Origin: a virus
DNA length: 64,000 nt
Virus record (IMG/VR): IMGVR_UViG_3300047312_000028
Location: 62,001 to 126,000 of that record
Reading direction: 5' to 3' (one strand)
The notes beneath the pieces are model-generated. The model was not told the origin of the DNA. It made no database searches and was given only the letters and a program-made list of their open reading frames with translations. The position numbers and the translations under genes were made by a program. Shown one piece after another: positions 8,216-18,922 of this stretch (position 1 is the first letter of the stretch; every line of letters begins with the position of its first letter).

Positions 8216-11200
8216 ATGGCAATCGATTTGAACCAAAATCCATATTTTGATGACTTTGATCCAGCGAAGAATTATCACAAGATTCTTTTTCGCCCAAGCT
8301 TCGCCGTGCAGGCACGTGAACTTACGCAGGCACAGTCGATCATGCAGGATCAGATCACAAAGTTTGGAAAGAACATCTTTCAAAACGGTTCAATAGTCAC
8401 AGGAGGACAGACGGTCCTTGAAGTCACCGCCACCAAGTATGTGTGTATTGAAGCCACGGCTCCAGACGGCAGCGTAATTGATGTGGATAACTTCATTGGG
8501 AAGTTTGTGATTGACGGAGATGGGGCAGGGGTTCGTGCTTATGTCATTGCAGGTGCCGCAGCTACCATCACATCACCAACAGTTCTCATTGTCAAGTATA
8601 CTTCTGGTGCACCATTTAATCCGGCAACCTTGCTACCTATCTCCACAGAGGATGGTACATTCTCAGCGACTCTTTTGACAAGCCTCACCGGATTTACAGA
8701 TGTAACCAGTGGGTTGATCCTCGGTGATGCTTCTATTTGTAGCGTCAATGAAGGTGTATTCTTCATCGATGGTTACTTCGTATCTGTGGCAGCACAGACA
8801 GTCATTCTTGACGCATTCGGTAATACCCCAACCTTCAGAGTCGGTCTCGAATCTGAAGATTCTATTGTTGACGCGACTGAGGACGCAAGTCTTTTGGATC
8901 CTGCACAAGATGCCACAAACTTCCAGGCACCTGGCGCAGACCGATTCAAAAAGTCTCTAACATTTGTTAAGCGATTACTTACATCTACCGATGATAGCAA
9001 ATTCATCGAATTGCTCCGTGTGGTCAATGGTGGATTAACCAAACAGGTCACCTATCCAACTTATTCAGTGTTGGAAGATACATTAGCGCGTAGAACCAAC
9101 GATCAATCTGGATCGTTCACAGTTCGACCATTCAAGCTTGCGCTTACTGCCCATGACACATTTGCCAATGCGTACAATGTCATTGTTGAGCCTGGTAAAG
9201 CTTATGTATTGGGATATGAATTTGAAACCATTGCTCCATTCATTGTAAAATCTGAACGTGCGCGTGATGTAGCGAATGTACAGAACTACAATACCACCAT
9301 CGATTATCAAAACTGGCTCGAAGTCACAAACCTCGAAGGCCCAATCCCATTCAAGACGTTACAACCTGGAGTCTTACATTGCGTCGATAGTGCGAACATT
9401 GCTATAGCTAACGCGGCCGTTGCTGCTAACACGATGACGGGTACCATCCGTATTCGTGCTCTCGATTACAGCAGTGGTGCAAATAGCACGTCAATTAAAA
9501 CTGCCGTATGGCGAGCTTACATGTTCGATGCAAACGTTGGTGCGAGTCGCGTCTGTAACTGCGGAAGCACAGGGTCTTCCAACACCATGTTTGTCGCTCC
9601 TAACTTTTCTGCCGTAGCGAATGCCTACGCAGGTGTAAAGTTCACGATCACCACACACGCTGGCGTTATCGTCAATGAATCACATACGATTGGACAATAT
9701 GATGGTCCAAATAACAAAGTTACCCTTCAGGGTACTGAAACATTTGCTTTTGGTACACCAAGTATTGCAACACAATATCGCTTTGACTACGAATTCAAAG
9801 ATACAGATGCGATTGTCTACGCGAACACCTCAGTCAATCAACACCTCTTCTCAACGAAGATGGATGTGGCAGACTCTAGCCGTGAAGCATTTTTGGTCGA
9901 TCAATACCAGGGCGCCTTCTTGACTGACACGGGGTTCAATAAGTTAATTCTAAAGTTCCCATACTCAACAATTGCTAATCAATCGGTGGTGGGTGGTACG
10001 CCTATCAGAAACAGCACCTACCAAGGTCGTAAGGTATACACAGGTCAGGGATTCACTCAGAATGTGACCACAATCACCAGTGCAGCGGGTATCACGTCGA
10101 TCTTGAATGGTGCCCTCTCTGGTTCAGATGCTATCGAAAATGTTTTGGTCGTTGTCAGAAACAACACAGGATCTCCTCTTTCAAATAACCAAGTCATTAA
10201 CTTTGAGTCTGGCAACCCAAATGGTAATACCGTTTCAATCACAACGGTTAGTAACACGTCAACATGGACAATCACCGTCCCTGATATGAACAGTGCAGCC
10301 TCAGCAGACGTATATGTGAAAGTGGAATTACCATTCTCGGATGCTTTGGGTAATATTATCAAGAGTAAGACGGCGCGTATTGCGAACGTTGCAAGTGGAT
10401 TGAACTCGGGTGGTATTCAAATTCCAGATCCAACAGGATTGGTTCAGTGGTATTCTCAGGGTGGTGGAACACTTGGAGCGCAAATTACAATCTATGCTAA
10501 CTCTGCCGCATGGTTGAACCTCAAAGATCCAACTAAAGTCACATCACTTTACACATCGGATGTTATTGCTCTTCGTAAGGTTATCGACGTGGGCACGAAT
10601 GTTATTGAAGATGGTAACGTAGCTATTGCCACAGATATCACAAGTCGTTATACACTTGATAGTGGTCAACGAGACAACTCTTACGATCACGGTAGCATAG
10701 TCTTGAAGCCAACATCACAAGGCCCAACAGGCAACGTAGTTATTTACGTAGACTACCTTGCGCACTCTGGATTGGGATATTTGACAGTCGATTCTTATAC
10801 ATCTGCCAATATCGCCTATGCCAACACACCAACTTATACATCCGTTACAACAGGTATCACATACGTCCTTCGTGATTGTATCGATTTCCGTCCTCGCCGA
10901 CAGGATGCAGACTTCGTAGGCGCGTTTGATGAAGAATTATTTGGTATCTCCGGACAAGCGTTTGATACAGACTTCTCCTACTACTTGTCTCGTGTTGATA
11001 AGGTTGTATTGACAAAGGATCGTACCTTTGAAGTGTTACAGGGTATATCAAATCTATTCCCTGTGCCACCAAAAGACAAAGACAATGCGATGACGCTATA
11101 CTCCCTCTACTTGCCTGCGTACACTGCCAACACATCGGAAATTCGTCAAACCTATGTGGATAACCGTCGCTACACGATGCGCGACATTGGCACACTTGAA

Positions 11201-14200
11201 AAGCGTATCACGAACCTTGAATACTACACATCTTTGAACTTGTTAGAACAAGCGGCGAAGAATCAAGAAATCACAGATGACACAGGTGCCAACAGATTCA
11301 AGAATGGTATCTTGGTTGATCCATTCACTGGTCATTCTATTGGTGATGTGCTCAATCCAGATTATCATTGTTCAATGGATCCACAGAACACAGAATTACG
11401 TCCTCCGTTCCTCATTGAAAACTTGGCGTTGGAACTTAACACCACCAATTCATCGAACTTTGGACGCACCGGTGCGATGCTTTCGTTACCTTACACTATC
11501 GCAACATTTGTGGATCAACCATACGCTGCATTGGCGATCAACGTCAATCCATTCAATACCGTGCAATTCATTGGTACGATCTCACTTGATCCATCCTCAG
11601 ATACATGGGTAGACACGAATCGCGTACCAGATGTAACCGTCAACCTCCAGGGTGACAATGATGCCTGGGAAGCTCTCGGAAAAGCCGTCAACCAAAACTT
11701 GGCAGGTACCGGAGCCTTTGGAACACAATGGAATTCATGGCAGACCTCATGGACAGGTATATCCAAAACACAGTACAACTACATTGTACCTGGTGCTCCT
11801 GGATTTGAGGAAGGTGCACTCCCATTGGTTCAGCGTACTACAACCAAGACCACACAGCAACAGGTTCGCACGGGTATCCAAAGTGCCTTTGCACCTGAAA
11901 CCATCACAGCATCTATTGGTGATAAGATCATCGATCAATCTGTTATTGCCAAGATGCGCTCCAAGGGAGTTGTATTTGTTGGTAAGATGTTTGCGCCAAA
12001 CACAAATCTCTATGCTTTCTTCGATGGTACTGCGGTCACAAGCTACTGTAACCGAACTAACATCGTCAAGGTGGCTTCTAGTGTTGTGCAATATAAAGAC
12101 ACCTATCAGGAAGGTGAAACAGTACGAGTCTGGGATCCAGCTAGAAACCAGAACACAGGTGGCGGTGTAGTTATATTGAGTCGCAATGAATCAGACCATA
12201 GCAATGTCAGCATCCTCAACATCACGGGTGGAGATGACAGCAATGTTGCGAATGCGTATTTCATGCACACCACCAACACAACATTCTTGATTGGAAACAC
12301 GACAGGCGCTAACTCTCAGATAGTTGGATACTACCATAACTCAGGATTTGTTACGAATCCAAATGTGTCAAGCATCCTCTTGTCGCATGACATTGCAAAC
12401 TCAAACGTGGGTGTATCGAACACAACCATTGTGGGACTTCCAATCTACTTCACAAGCGCAAATGGATTGGGACAGAGTGCAACCATTACGTCCTACAACT
12501 TCGTGACACGCAACGTGGCATTCACCCCTTCATTGTCTGTGACACCAAATACACAAACATCATACTCGATTGGTCAATTACAATCTGACTATCGTGGAGA
12601 AATCAGCGGTCTCTTTGTTATTCCTTCAACCACAGACTTGAGTTTCAGAACAGGAGAACGTCAATTCTCATTGCTCGATTCATCGTCTGGATCACTTGAA
12701 TTCTCGGCCACAAACGGATCGGTTAAGTATTTTGCCTCGGGTCTCTTACAGACTGTTGAAAATACCTTAATATCAACACGTCAACCAGGCATCCAGCGCA
12801 CCACGTTGACACAGAACCAAACTGTTGTGAGCACGAAGGTATCTGATACTCTCGTTGGGTTCGTGTGGTATGATCCTCTTGCTCAGACATTCCTAGTGGA
12901 CCAAAAGTTCCATCCATCTGGTGTCATGTTGACTGGTATTCGTTTGTTGTTCAAGACAAAGGACGATAATATCCCTCTACAAATTCAGCTTCGCCCAGTG
13001 GTCAATGGATTCCCACATTCTAGCCAGGTCATTCCTGGAACAGATACCGTGGTGAACCCAAGTGATATTATCACAGTCTCAGAAGAAGTCTTGGGTGCAA
13101 AGTATTCAGATACAAGCTCCGGAGGAAACAATCCATTTGACGATGCTTCGATGTACACCGAAATCAACTTCGGAGGACCAGTCTATTTGGCACAGGGTGC
13201 AGAATACGCTGTGATTATCATTGCCAACTCTGTGAAGTATCAGATGTACATTTCCAACATGGGTAGCAAGATCATCGGGACAAACCGATTGATTTCCAGC
13301 CAGCCATATCTTGGAGTATTCTTTAAGTCACAGAACTCCAGCACCTGGAATCCAATTCAGGAGCAAGACATGGCATTCCGATTGCTCTATGCTCAATTTG
13401 ATACTTCGGTACAAGCGAATGTTGAATTGCGTTTATCTAGCTCCAATGCGATCACTGCGAATGTGCCACTTGATACAATGTTCATAACATCTGGTAACCT
13501 CTTATTGCCAAACACAACGATTGTAGGACTCTTTGCAACTACGACCGCCGCAGGTGTAAAGGAAACCAGTAAGACATTCCAGTTGGATGAAAACGTATAC
13601 TTCGATGACATACTTGGTCGCCGTGTCGCCACATCGGATAACAACTCATTCAAATTGAGATTCTTACTTTCAACTCTCAACGTCGATGTATCTCCAGTTA
13701 TCGACATGGACCGTCTGTCACTCTTAGCGATTGAGAATAAGATCAATACATTAGGATTCGATAATACCTCTGCGGTCGTGATACAATCGAGTAACAATTG
13801 GGTGAGTGCAGCGAACTTGACACTTACTGTTTCTGGTGGCGGCGGTTCTAGTGCCAATGCGTATGTCTCAAACAACCAGATTGATAGCGTCAATAAGGTG
13901 CTTTCAAATGTGGTGATTGACATAGCAGGTAGCGATTACACCACATCACCAACAGTCGTATTGTCGGGTAACACTGCATTAACTGCAAATGTCTTAATTG
14001 TTGGAGAAGATCAACCATTCGGTGGACCAGCCGCGGCGCGTTACATCACACGTAAGGTCACCTTGGCAGACGGATTAGACGCCGGAGATTTCAGAGTTTA
14101 TTTGTCAGCCTATAAGCCATCGAACGCAAAAATCTATGTATATTATAAGATTCTCAGTGCCGATGATCCAGATTCGTTTGATAACAAGAGTTATCAGCTT

Positions 14201-14425
14201 ATGACGATCATCCAGGGGCAGAATAATATTTCTCGTAACCAGGGCGACTTCAAAGACTTTGTGTACGCACCAGGTTCAGATAACGTGGCAGATGATCGTG
14301 TGCAGTATGGTACATTTGTGAGCTTCAAGTATTTTGCGATCAAGGTGGTCTTAACGTCAACCGACACAACACGAGTACCACGAGTACGCGATTTCAGAGT
14401 GGTCGCAATTCCAGCACTCTCATAA
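8216..14425 (+). CDS. Giant baseplate/fibre-attachment protein, DUF4815 type
   Basis: At 2069 residues this is the largest gene in the window. The N-terminus (DLNQNPYFDDFDPAKNYHKI, then LFRPSFAVQARELTQAQ) is the signature of the DUF4815 proteins of cyanophage-type T4 relatives, which are virion proteins at the baseplate periphery. The long middle is beta-rich with many Asn/Thr/Ala-Asn-Ala stretches. A helical YVDNRRYTMRDIGTLEKRI segment, followed by TNLEYYTSLNLLEQAAKN, lies near residue 1000. One GxDYTTSPTVVLSG repeat near residue 1900 links it to gp6, gp7 and gp8. It occupies the T4 gp9/gp10 position and probably connects the wedge to fibres. That role is inferred; the family call is fairly confident. 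Confidence 0.78.
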   Translation: MAIDLNQNPYFDDFDPAKNYHKILFRPSFAVQARELTQAQSIMQDQITKFGKNIFQNGSIVTGGQTVLEVTATKYVCIEATAPDGSVIDVDNFIGKFVIDGDGAGVRAYVIAGAAATITSPTVLIVKYTSGAPFNPATLLPISTEDGTFSATLLTSLTGFTDVTSGLILGDASICSVNEGVFFIDGYFVSVAAQTVILDAFGNTPTFRVGLESEDSIVDATEDASLLDPAQDATNFQAPGADRFKKSLTFVKRLLTSTDDSKFIELLRVVNGGLTKQVTYPTYSVLEDTLARRTNDQSGSFTVRPFKLALTAHDTFANAYNVIVEPGKAYVLGYEFETIAPFIVKSERARDVANVQNYNTTIDYQNWLEVTNLEGPIPFKTLQPGVLHCVDSANIAIANAAVAANTMTGTIRIRALDYSSGANSTSIKTAVWRAYMFDANVGASRVCNCGSTGSSNTMFVAPNFSAVANAYAGVKFTITTHAGVIVNESHTIGQYDGPNNKVTLQGTETFAFGTPSIATQYRFDYEFKDTDAIVYANTSVNQHLFSTKMDVADSSREAFLVDQYQGAFLTDTGFNKLILKFPYSTIANQSVVGGTPIRNSTYQGRKVYTGQGFTQNVTTITSAAGITSILNGALSGSDAIENVLVVVRNNTGSPLSNNQVINFESGNPNGNTVSITTVSNTSTWTITVPDMNSAASADVYVKVELPFSDALGNIIKSKTARIANVASGLNSGGIQIPDPTGLVQWYSQGGGTLGAQITIYANSAAWLNLKDPTKVTSLYTSDVIALRKVIDVGTNVIEDGNVAIATDITSRYTLDSGQRDNSYDHGSIVLKPTSQGPTGNVVIYVDYLAHSGLGYLTVDSYTSANIAYANTPTYTSVTTGITYVLRDCIDFRPRRQDADFVGAFDEELFGISGQAFDTDFSYYLSRVDKVVLTKDRTFEVLQGISNLFPVPPKDKDNAMTLYSLYLPAYTANTSEIRQTYVDNRRYTMRDIGTLEKRITNLEYYTSLNLLEQAAKNQEITDDTGANRFKNGILVDPFTGHSIGDVLNPDYHCSMDPQNTELRPPFLIENLALELNTTNSSNFGRTGAMLSLPYTIATFVDQPYAALAINVNPFNTVQFIGTISLDPSSDTWVDTNRVPDVTVNLQGDNDAWEALGKAVNQNLAGTGAFGTQWNSWQTSWTGISKTQYNYIVPGAPGFEEGALPLVQRTTTKTTQQQVRTGIQSAFAPETITASIGDKIIDQSVIAKMRSKGVVFVGKMFAPNTNLYAFFDGTAVTSYCNRTNIVKVASSVVQYKDTYQEGETVRVWDPARNQNTGGGVVILSRNESDHSNVSILNITGGDDSNVANAYFMHTTNTTFLIGNTTGANSQIVGYYHNSGFVTNPNVSSILLSHDIANSNVGVSNTTIVGLPIYFTSANGLGQSATITSYNFVTRNVAFTPSLSVTPNTQTSYSIGQLQSDYRGEISGLFVIPSTTDLSFRTGERQFSLLDSSSGSLEFSATNGSVKYFASGLLQTVENTLISTRQPGIQRTTLTQNQTVVSTKVSDTLVGFVWYDPLAQTFLVDQKFHPSGVMLTGIRLLFKTKDDNIPLQIQLRPVVNGFPHSSQVIPGTDTVVNPSDIITVSEEVLGAKYSDTSSGGNNPFDDASMYTEINFGGPVYLAQGAEYAVIIIANSVKYQMYISNMGSKIIGTNRLISSQPYLGVFFKSQNSSTWNPIQEQDMAFRLLYAQFDTSVQANVELRLSSSNAITANVPLDTMFITSGNLLLPNTTIVGLFATTTAAGVKETSKTFQLDENVYFDDILGRRVATSDNNSFKLRFLLSTLNVDVSPVIDMDRLSLLAIENKINTLGFDNTSAVVIQSSNNWVSAANLTLTVSGGGGSSANAYVSNNQIDSVNKVLSNVVIDIAGSDYTTSPTVVLSGNTALTANVLIVGEDQPFGGPAAARYITRKVTLADGLDAGDFRVYLSAYKPSNAKIYVYYKILSADDPDSFDNKSYQLMTIIQGQNNISRNQGDFKDFVYAPGSDNVADDRVQYGTFVSFKYFAIKVVLTSTDTTRVPRVRDFRVVAIPALS

Positions 14426-14432
14426 GGATATC

Positions 14433-14675
14433 ATGTCTGGTCTAAATAATATCGTACCTATCGAGAATACCGATCTTGTAAGAGATATGGATAGCAAAGC
14501 GGTAGTGAGTACAGACCTTGACGGTCTTCGTCGCTATAAAGAATCACGACGAAGAACGCTTGCAGCCAATAAAGAGTTGCAAGAGACTAAAAATCGCCTG
14601 GAAGTTATTGAAGGCGACATGCGAACATTGAAAAGAATTGTGGGTGAACTTACCACATTGAGGAGCCGCGGATAA
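14433..14675 (+). CDS. Small coiled-coil protein between baseplate and fibres
   Basis: This 80-residue protein has a charged C-terminal half. From about residue 36 to 78 a heptad-like pattern (YKESRRRTLAANKELQETKN continuing into RLEVIEGDMRTLKRIVGEL) predicts a coiled coil. It is not recognised by family. It starts 8 bases after the DUF4815 gene with AAGGAT as ribosome binding site, and its stop overlaps the first fibre gene (TAATG), so it is co-translated with both. A role as an adaptor or fibre-assembly coiled coil is a guess from position. Confidence 0.72.
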   Translation: MSGLNNIVPIENTDLVRDMDSKAVVSTDLDGLRRYKESRRRTLAANKELQETKNRLEVIEGDMRTLKRIVGELTTLRSRG

Positions 14676-17017
14676 TGTCGATTGAACAGATATCTACACT
14701 AAACACATTCGGTCAACTTATCACCACAGTCTCCGCTTTGGTGGCCGTGGCGAATAACTTCACTGACGGTCCTCAATCACAGACGGGATCGACTTGGACA
14801 TTTACAAACGCCAACGTGGGCGTCAATGTCTTAGGTACGTTGCTTGCAACCACAGGAAACATCGGCATCCTTAATGCTTCCCAGGCGAATCTTACTAACG
14901 AGACAGTAGGTACTTCAAATATTTCCAGTGCTAATGTGACCGTTGCCAACATTGGTGGAGCGACAATCACAAATATCTATAGCACAGATCACTCAACAGC
15001 TAACGCGAACGTATCTGGCCTGTTACAAGTCAGTGACCGCGCGAACATCTATTCCGCAAACATTCAAACAGCAAACATCGGCTCTCTTGTTATTACATCA
15101 TTGATTGCCACATCATTGACGGTACCTGTATTGAATGCCAGCTTTGCCAACGTTACTACATTATCTGTCACAGGCACCTCGCAGCACAATGCGCTCGTGG
15201 CAACATTACTCACAGCGACCAATGCAAATGTAGGAATTCTAAATTCATCCACAGCGAATATCACAGGAGAAACTGTAGGCACGTCGAATATCTCTGTGGC
15301 GAATATCACATTCTTGACTGTCGGTACTCAGAATATTTCATTTGTTAATATCACAAGCGCAACCCTTGTAACATTAAACACAAGTTTCGCCAACGTTACA
15401 GTCTCAAATGTATTATCTGAAACTGTGGGTGTGTTGAATGCTGGCTTTGCGAATATCCTATCAGCAAATGTCGTATCTGTGAATACCTCTGTAGCAAATA
15501 TCACGACGATTCTTTCCAATACCGTCATGTCATTTAACCCAACAGCGAACTTGGGTATTGCGACAAAGAACTATGTAGATACAGGCGCCGGAGCAAACCT
15601 AGTCAATAAGTTATCTTTTAATTCCAAGGGTGATATTATTGTTGGTACCGGGGCGAACACCTACGCTGCACAGAATGTAGGAACGAATGGACAGGTTGTT
15701 ATCGTCGATACAAACCAACCAAATAGCTTAAGATATGCGCCTCGTCCTTCACAGATGTTCCGTGGTTTAATTATGGGTTCTTCTCAAGCAGACAAATCAG
15801 CAAACGGAACACAATTGACTATTACTAGATTGGATGAAGTTACAATGGACGATGGAGAAGTTGTAACAGGCTGGGCGCCAGCTACAATCGATATCAGTTC
15901 AAACGGTGCGGTCAACCTTCTTGACACGGGAGTTGTGCTTGCAAATACCTGGTATGAAGTGTACGCCATTCGTAAGCGTGTAGATGGAACGAAGGGATTC
16001 TTAATCCATCGTGCATTAGATCGTAAACCAGATCAGAACACCATGAACGCGATCACCTATCCAACTGTGGCAGGTGCTACGCTGGGAGTTGGTGCCAACA
16101 CTCCAAACACAACCTTATATACACGTCTTGGACAGAGTTTTACACCAAACGTTGCAGGCCCTCTCACTAGCATCGAAGTCAGAGCATTCAAGGTTGGCGC
16201 AACCGCAAATGGAAATGTCTGGTTGACTCTACATGCTAACACAGCAGGATCTCCTAACGGAACTGCATTGGCTACAAGTAGAAAGATGGATATTACACGT
16301 CTTCAGGTCACCACCGCCTCGAACTTGAGATTTATATTTGATACTACATCAAACGTAGCATTGGCTAACTCTTACTTCTGGGTGTTCAATGTGGATTACC
16401 CAAGTATCTCAGGATTGTCTGTGAACCTCGTATCCTCTCTAGCCAATACAGAATTGAATGCGAATGGTGTAAATAGAGGATTACCATACGGAAACACTGG
16501 CGCCTCATGGGTCAGCCTGGCACCAGGCGTCGGCACCTTCATGTACAAAACCTACGTTGAGGCGAATAGTACAGCAGTGACTCTACCAGCCGGGTACGAT
16601 CAGACATGTTTGATAAGCTATGTCGGAGTTGATAGCAACACAAGAATTAAAGAATACACCCAAAAAGATCGAACGATTTATACCTATTACACTGCCCAGT
16701 GGGCAAGTCCTCCGATCTTCCAGATTCAGAATCCTGAAGTTGTGGACTTATTATTCAATCTTCCTCCAGTGCCAGTGACAGCGCAATTCTTACACACTGG
16801 TGGTGGTTCCCCATTGATCTACACCTTGGGTAGATTCTGGGCGCTTGACTTGGGAACGACATTCGTGGAAGGTGCCTTCGGTGGAGGATATCAGATGGGA
16901 CAAGGAGGAGGTGGCACATCCGCTATGTACCTTTCATTCTGGGTTGAACAACAGGCAGTTCTGACCAAGACACAAACAGCTTCATCCAAACTCTATCCAG
17001 TGTCCTGGACTTTCTAA
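14675..17017 (+). CDS. Tail fibre protein, member 1 of a tandem quartet
   Basis: This 780-residue protein has a fibrous N-terminal half: dozens of short ANxxxxN-V/I-xNxSxANIT repeats between about residues 40 and 290, typical of an elongated beta-rich trimer. At about 300 a TKNYVDTGAGAN motif marks entry to a module shared with the next three genes: GDIIVGTGANT, GTNGQVV, a DDGEVVTGW segment, an NTWYEVYAIR segment, a LGQSFTPN segment, a PNGTALATSR segment and LPAGYDQTCLISYV. Its first 40 residues differ from members 2-4 and probably attach it to the baseplate. The start overlaps the coiled-coil gene stop. A fibre or receptor-binding role is inferred from the architecture. Confidence 0.85.
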   Translation: MSIEQISTLNTFGQLITTVSALVAVANNFTDGPQSQTGSTWTFTNANVGVNVLGTLLATTGNIGILNASQANLTNETVGTSNISSANVTVANIGGATITNIYSTDHSTANANVSGLLQVSDRANIYSANIQTANIGSLVITSLIATSLTVPVLNASFANVTTLSVTGTSQHNALVATLLTATNANVGILNSSTANITGETVGTSNISVANITFLTVGTQNISFVNITSATLVTLNTSFANVTVSNVLSETVGVLNAGFANILSANVVSVNTSVANITTILSNTVMSFNPTANLGIATKNYVDTGAGANLVNKLSFNSKGDIIVGTGANTYAAQNVGTNGQVVIVDTNQPNSLRYAPRPSQMFRGLIMGSSQADKSANGTQLTITRLDEVTMDDGEVVTGWAPATIDISSNGAVNLLDTGVVLANTWYEVYAIRKRVDGTKGFLIHRALDRKPDQNTMNAITYPTVAGATLGVGANTPNTTLYTRLGQSFTPNVAGPLTSIEVRAFKVGATANGNVWLTLHANTAGSPNGTALATSRKMDITRLQVTTASNLRFIFDTTSNVALANSYFWVFNVDYPSISGLSVNLVSSLANTELNANGVNRGLPYGNTGASWVSLAPGVGTFMYKTYVEANSTAVTLPAGYDQTCLISYVGVDSNTRIKEYTQKDRTIYTYYTAQWASPPIFQIQNPEVVDLLFNLPPVPVTAQFLHTGGGSPLIYTLGRFWALDLGTTFVEGAFGGGYQMGQGGGGTSAMYLSFWVEQQAVLTKTQTASSKLYPVSWTF

Positions 17018-17023
17018 GTGACT

Positions 17024-17031
17024 CATAAATA
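17024..17031 (+). promoter_or_regulatory. T4-type late promoter box (CATAAATA) for fibre genes 2-4
   Basis: CATAAATA lies in the 23-base gap between fibre genes 1 and 2. The expected transcription start is about 17037, only 4 bases before the ATG at 17041, and the intervening sequence has no Shine-Dalgarno. It should serve the three linked paralogues downstream. Confidence 0.82.
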
Positions 17032-17040
17032 CCTTTCACT

Positions 17041-18921
17041 ATGCCATTTGTATGGAATAACAATCCAAATCTCCCAATCGTTATACCTCCCGAGGTCTTA
17101 GGACCAACGGAGGTTTCTACCGAGGTGCACGTTGTCGCAAACACCGTCAATGTGAGCCCACTTCTTGGCGTCCTCTCTTACAACACTACTAACATTGGGT
17201 ACGACGTAATCTACGGATACGATTCTCTCAATGTCACAAACTTTCATACTGACCATCTGATTGGTGATAACTTACGAGTGGGTGTGGCTAACCTCAATGT
17301 GGCAGTCATTAACACAGCCGTCATTGGAAATGCTACCATCGCTAATTTAACGGCTCAACAAATATTCATGAATACCACACCATCTGCGAATGAGCATATG
17401 GTGACCAAGGGGTATGTGGATACTCTCGTAGCCAACTCTACACCACAGGGCGGCAACTTACAACTTCTGATTCAGCAAGCAGGAGATTTGTTAGTGGGCA
17501 TCGCCGATAATACAGCCAGCCGACTCGCAGTGGGTAATAGTGGGCAAGTGTTGACAGCAGGCGGTGCAGCTACCACGAATGTTCAATGGGTATTGTTTTC
17601 TGGCGGAGGCGATCAATCATCATTTAGAAATTTGGTTATCAGAACACACACCGATTATCCACAATCCAATACCAAAGTACAATTACTCCATGCCGATGAA
17701 ATTGTTATGGACGATGGGACTGTCACAAGAAACTGGTCACAGACAATCGCCGACATTACAGTGAATGGAGTAAATGGATTAGACACCGGGACTATGACTT
17801 CCAATTCATGGTATGAGATTTATGCGATACGAAATCCTACCAGTAACACTCAGGCCCTTCTATTTCATAAAGCGTTAGATAGAAAGCCCTGGATCACGGC
17901 TAATGATTTCTTTACTTTTTCTGTGGCGCAACCGGTAGGGAGGGCGACTAACGGATTTGATACGGTGTTAAAGGCATCCCAACAGTTTATTCCCCCCATT
18001 ACAGGAAATGTGACAAGCATTGAAATGTCAGTCAATCGTACCGCGAATGGCCCGTCGGGAAATTGCTGGGTCACGATTGAAGCACAGGATGCACAGGGTA
18101 ATGCTAGTGGGGTGGCTCTTGCAACAAGCAGTTATAGGTTTGCTCAGGATTTACCGATAGAGACAAACGCTGGACGATTACGATTTGTTTTTGATCCACC
18201 CACTCAAGTTGTGGCGGGTAATGGTTACTGTATGGTATACAACACAGATTATTCGTTGTCGGCCGATCGGTACACACAATTATACGGCATCGCCACGAAT
18301 ACGTACCCAGACGGAAATGCTAAGATATTCAGCGCGAACACAAATACGTGGCGTCCAATCACTGGCACTATCATAAGTGATTTTAATTTCCGTGTGTTTA
18401 TAGAAGCCAATAATACCCCACTGGTGATGCCAAGTGGATATACACAAAAATGCTTACTGAGTTATGTCTCGACTGGTCATGGAATGTGGTTTCGTGAGTA
18501 TAGCCAGAGAAATCGAAAAATGTCCATGTTGCACCATTGGAATTGGAGGTTTATTGATTTCAATAGCGGCGCGGCGTATGAGCCATACCTGCAACCACAT
18601 CTAATCCCTTCGGGTACTACATTCACGATAGATGCTTCATTTGGAGTGCCCCCGACTCCTTGTATGGTGCAACTTGCACATATCACCAGTGCAGATAGTT
18701 TCCTTCATCGCTTTGCTGATATTCATGCTCCTGCAATAACAGGAAACGTGGTTACCGCAGGGGGGAGTATCGTTGAAGCGGATGGGGCGATCTATGCGAA
18801 TAGCCCACAGGGGTCCGGCATCTATCATAACAATCCCCTACTTGTTGAAGAACAAGCATTTTTGTATTACGTCACGTCTTTTTCATTTGCGTTACTGATG
18901 CCTGCAACCATAGAGTTTTAA
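17041..18921 (+). CDS. Tail fibre protein, member 2 of the quartet
   Basis: This 626-residue protein starts with MPFVWNNNPNLP and then a GPTEVSTEVHVVANT segment, an N-terminal module of about 60 residues shared with members 3 and 4. A short NxxxANLxVAxINTA region follows. At 121-127 comes VTKGYVD, then GDLLVGIADNTASRL (148-162) and GNSGQVL (165-171), then the shared C-terminal body (DDGTVTRNW, NSWYEIYAIRNP, NCWVTIE, SGVALATSS, MPSGYTQKCLLSYVS). It has no ribosome binding site, and the late promoter lies just 9 bases before the ATG. It most likely forms the trimeric shaft and head of an adhesin; the receptor cannot be guessed. Confidence 0.85.
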   Translation: MPFVWNNNPNLPIVIPPEVLGPTEVSTEVHVVANTVNVSPLLGVLSYNTTNIGYDVIYGYDSLNVTNFHTDHLIGDNLRVGVANLNVAVINTAVIGNATIANLTAQQIFMNTTPSANEHMVTKGYVDTLVANSTPQGGNLQLLIQQAGDLLVGIADNTASRLAVGNSGQVLTAGGAATTNVQWVLFSGGGDQSSFRNLVIRTHTDYPQSNTKVQLLHADEIVMDDGTVTRNWSQTIADITVNGVNGLDTGTMTSNSWYEIYAIRNPTSNTQALLFHKALDRKPWITANDFFTFSVAQPVGRATNGFDTVLKASQQFIPPITGNVTSIEMSVNRTANGPSGNCWVTIEAQDAQGNASGVALATSSYRFAQDLPIETNAGRLRFVFDPPTQVVAGNGYCMVYNTDYSLSADRYTQLYGIATNTYPDGNAKIFSANTNTWRPITGTIISDFNFRVFIEANNTPLVMPSGYTQKCLLSYVSTGHGMWFREYSQRNRKMSMLHHWNWRFIDFNSGAAYEPYLQPHLIPSGTTFTIDASFGVPPTPCMVQLAHITSADSFLHRFADIHAPAITGNVVTAGGSIVEADGAIYANSPQGSGIYHNNPLLVEEQAFLYYVTSFSFALLMPATIEF

Positions 18922-18922
18922 T

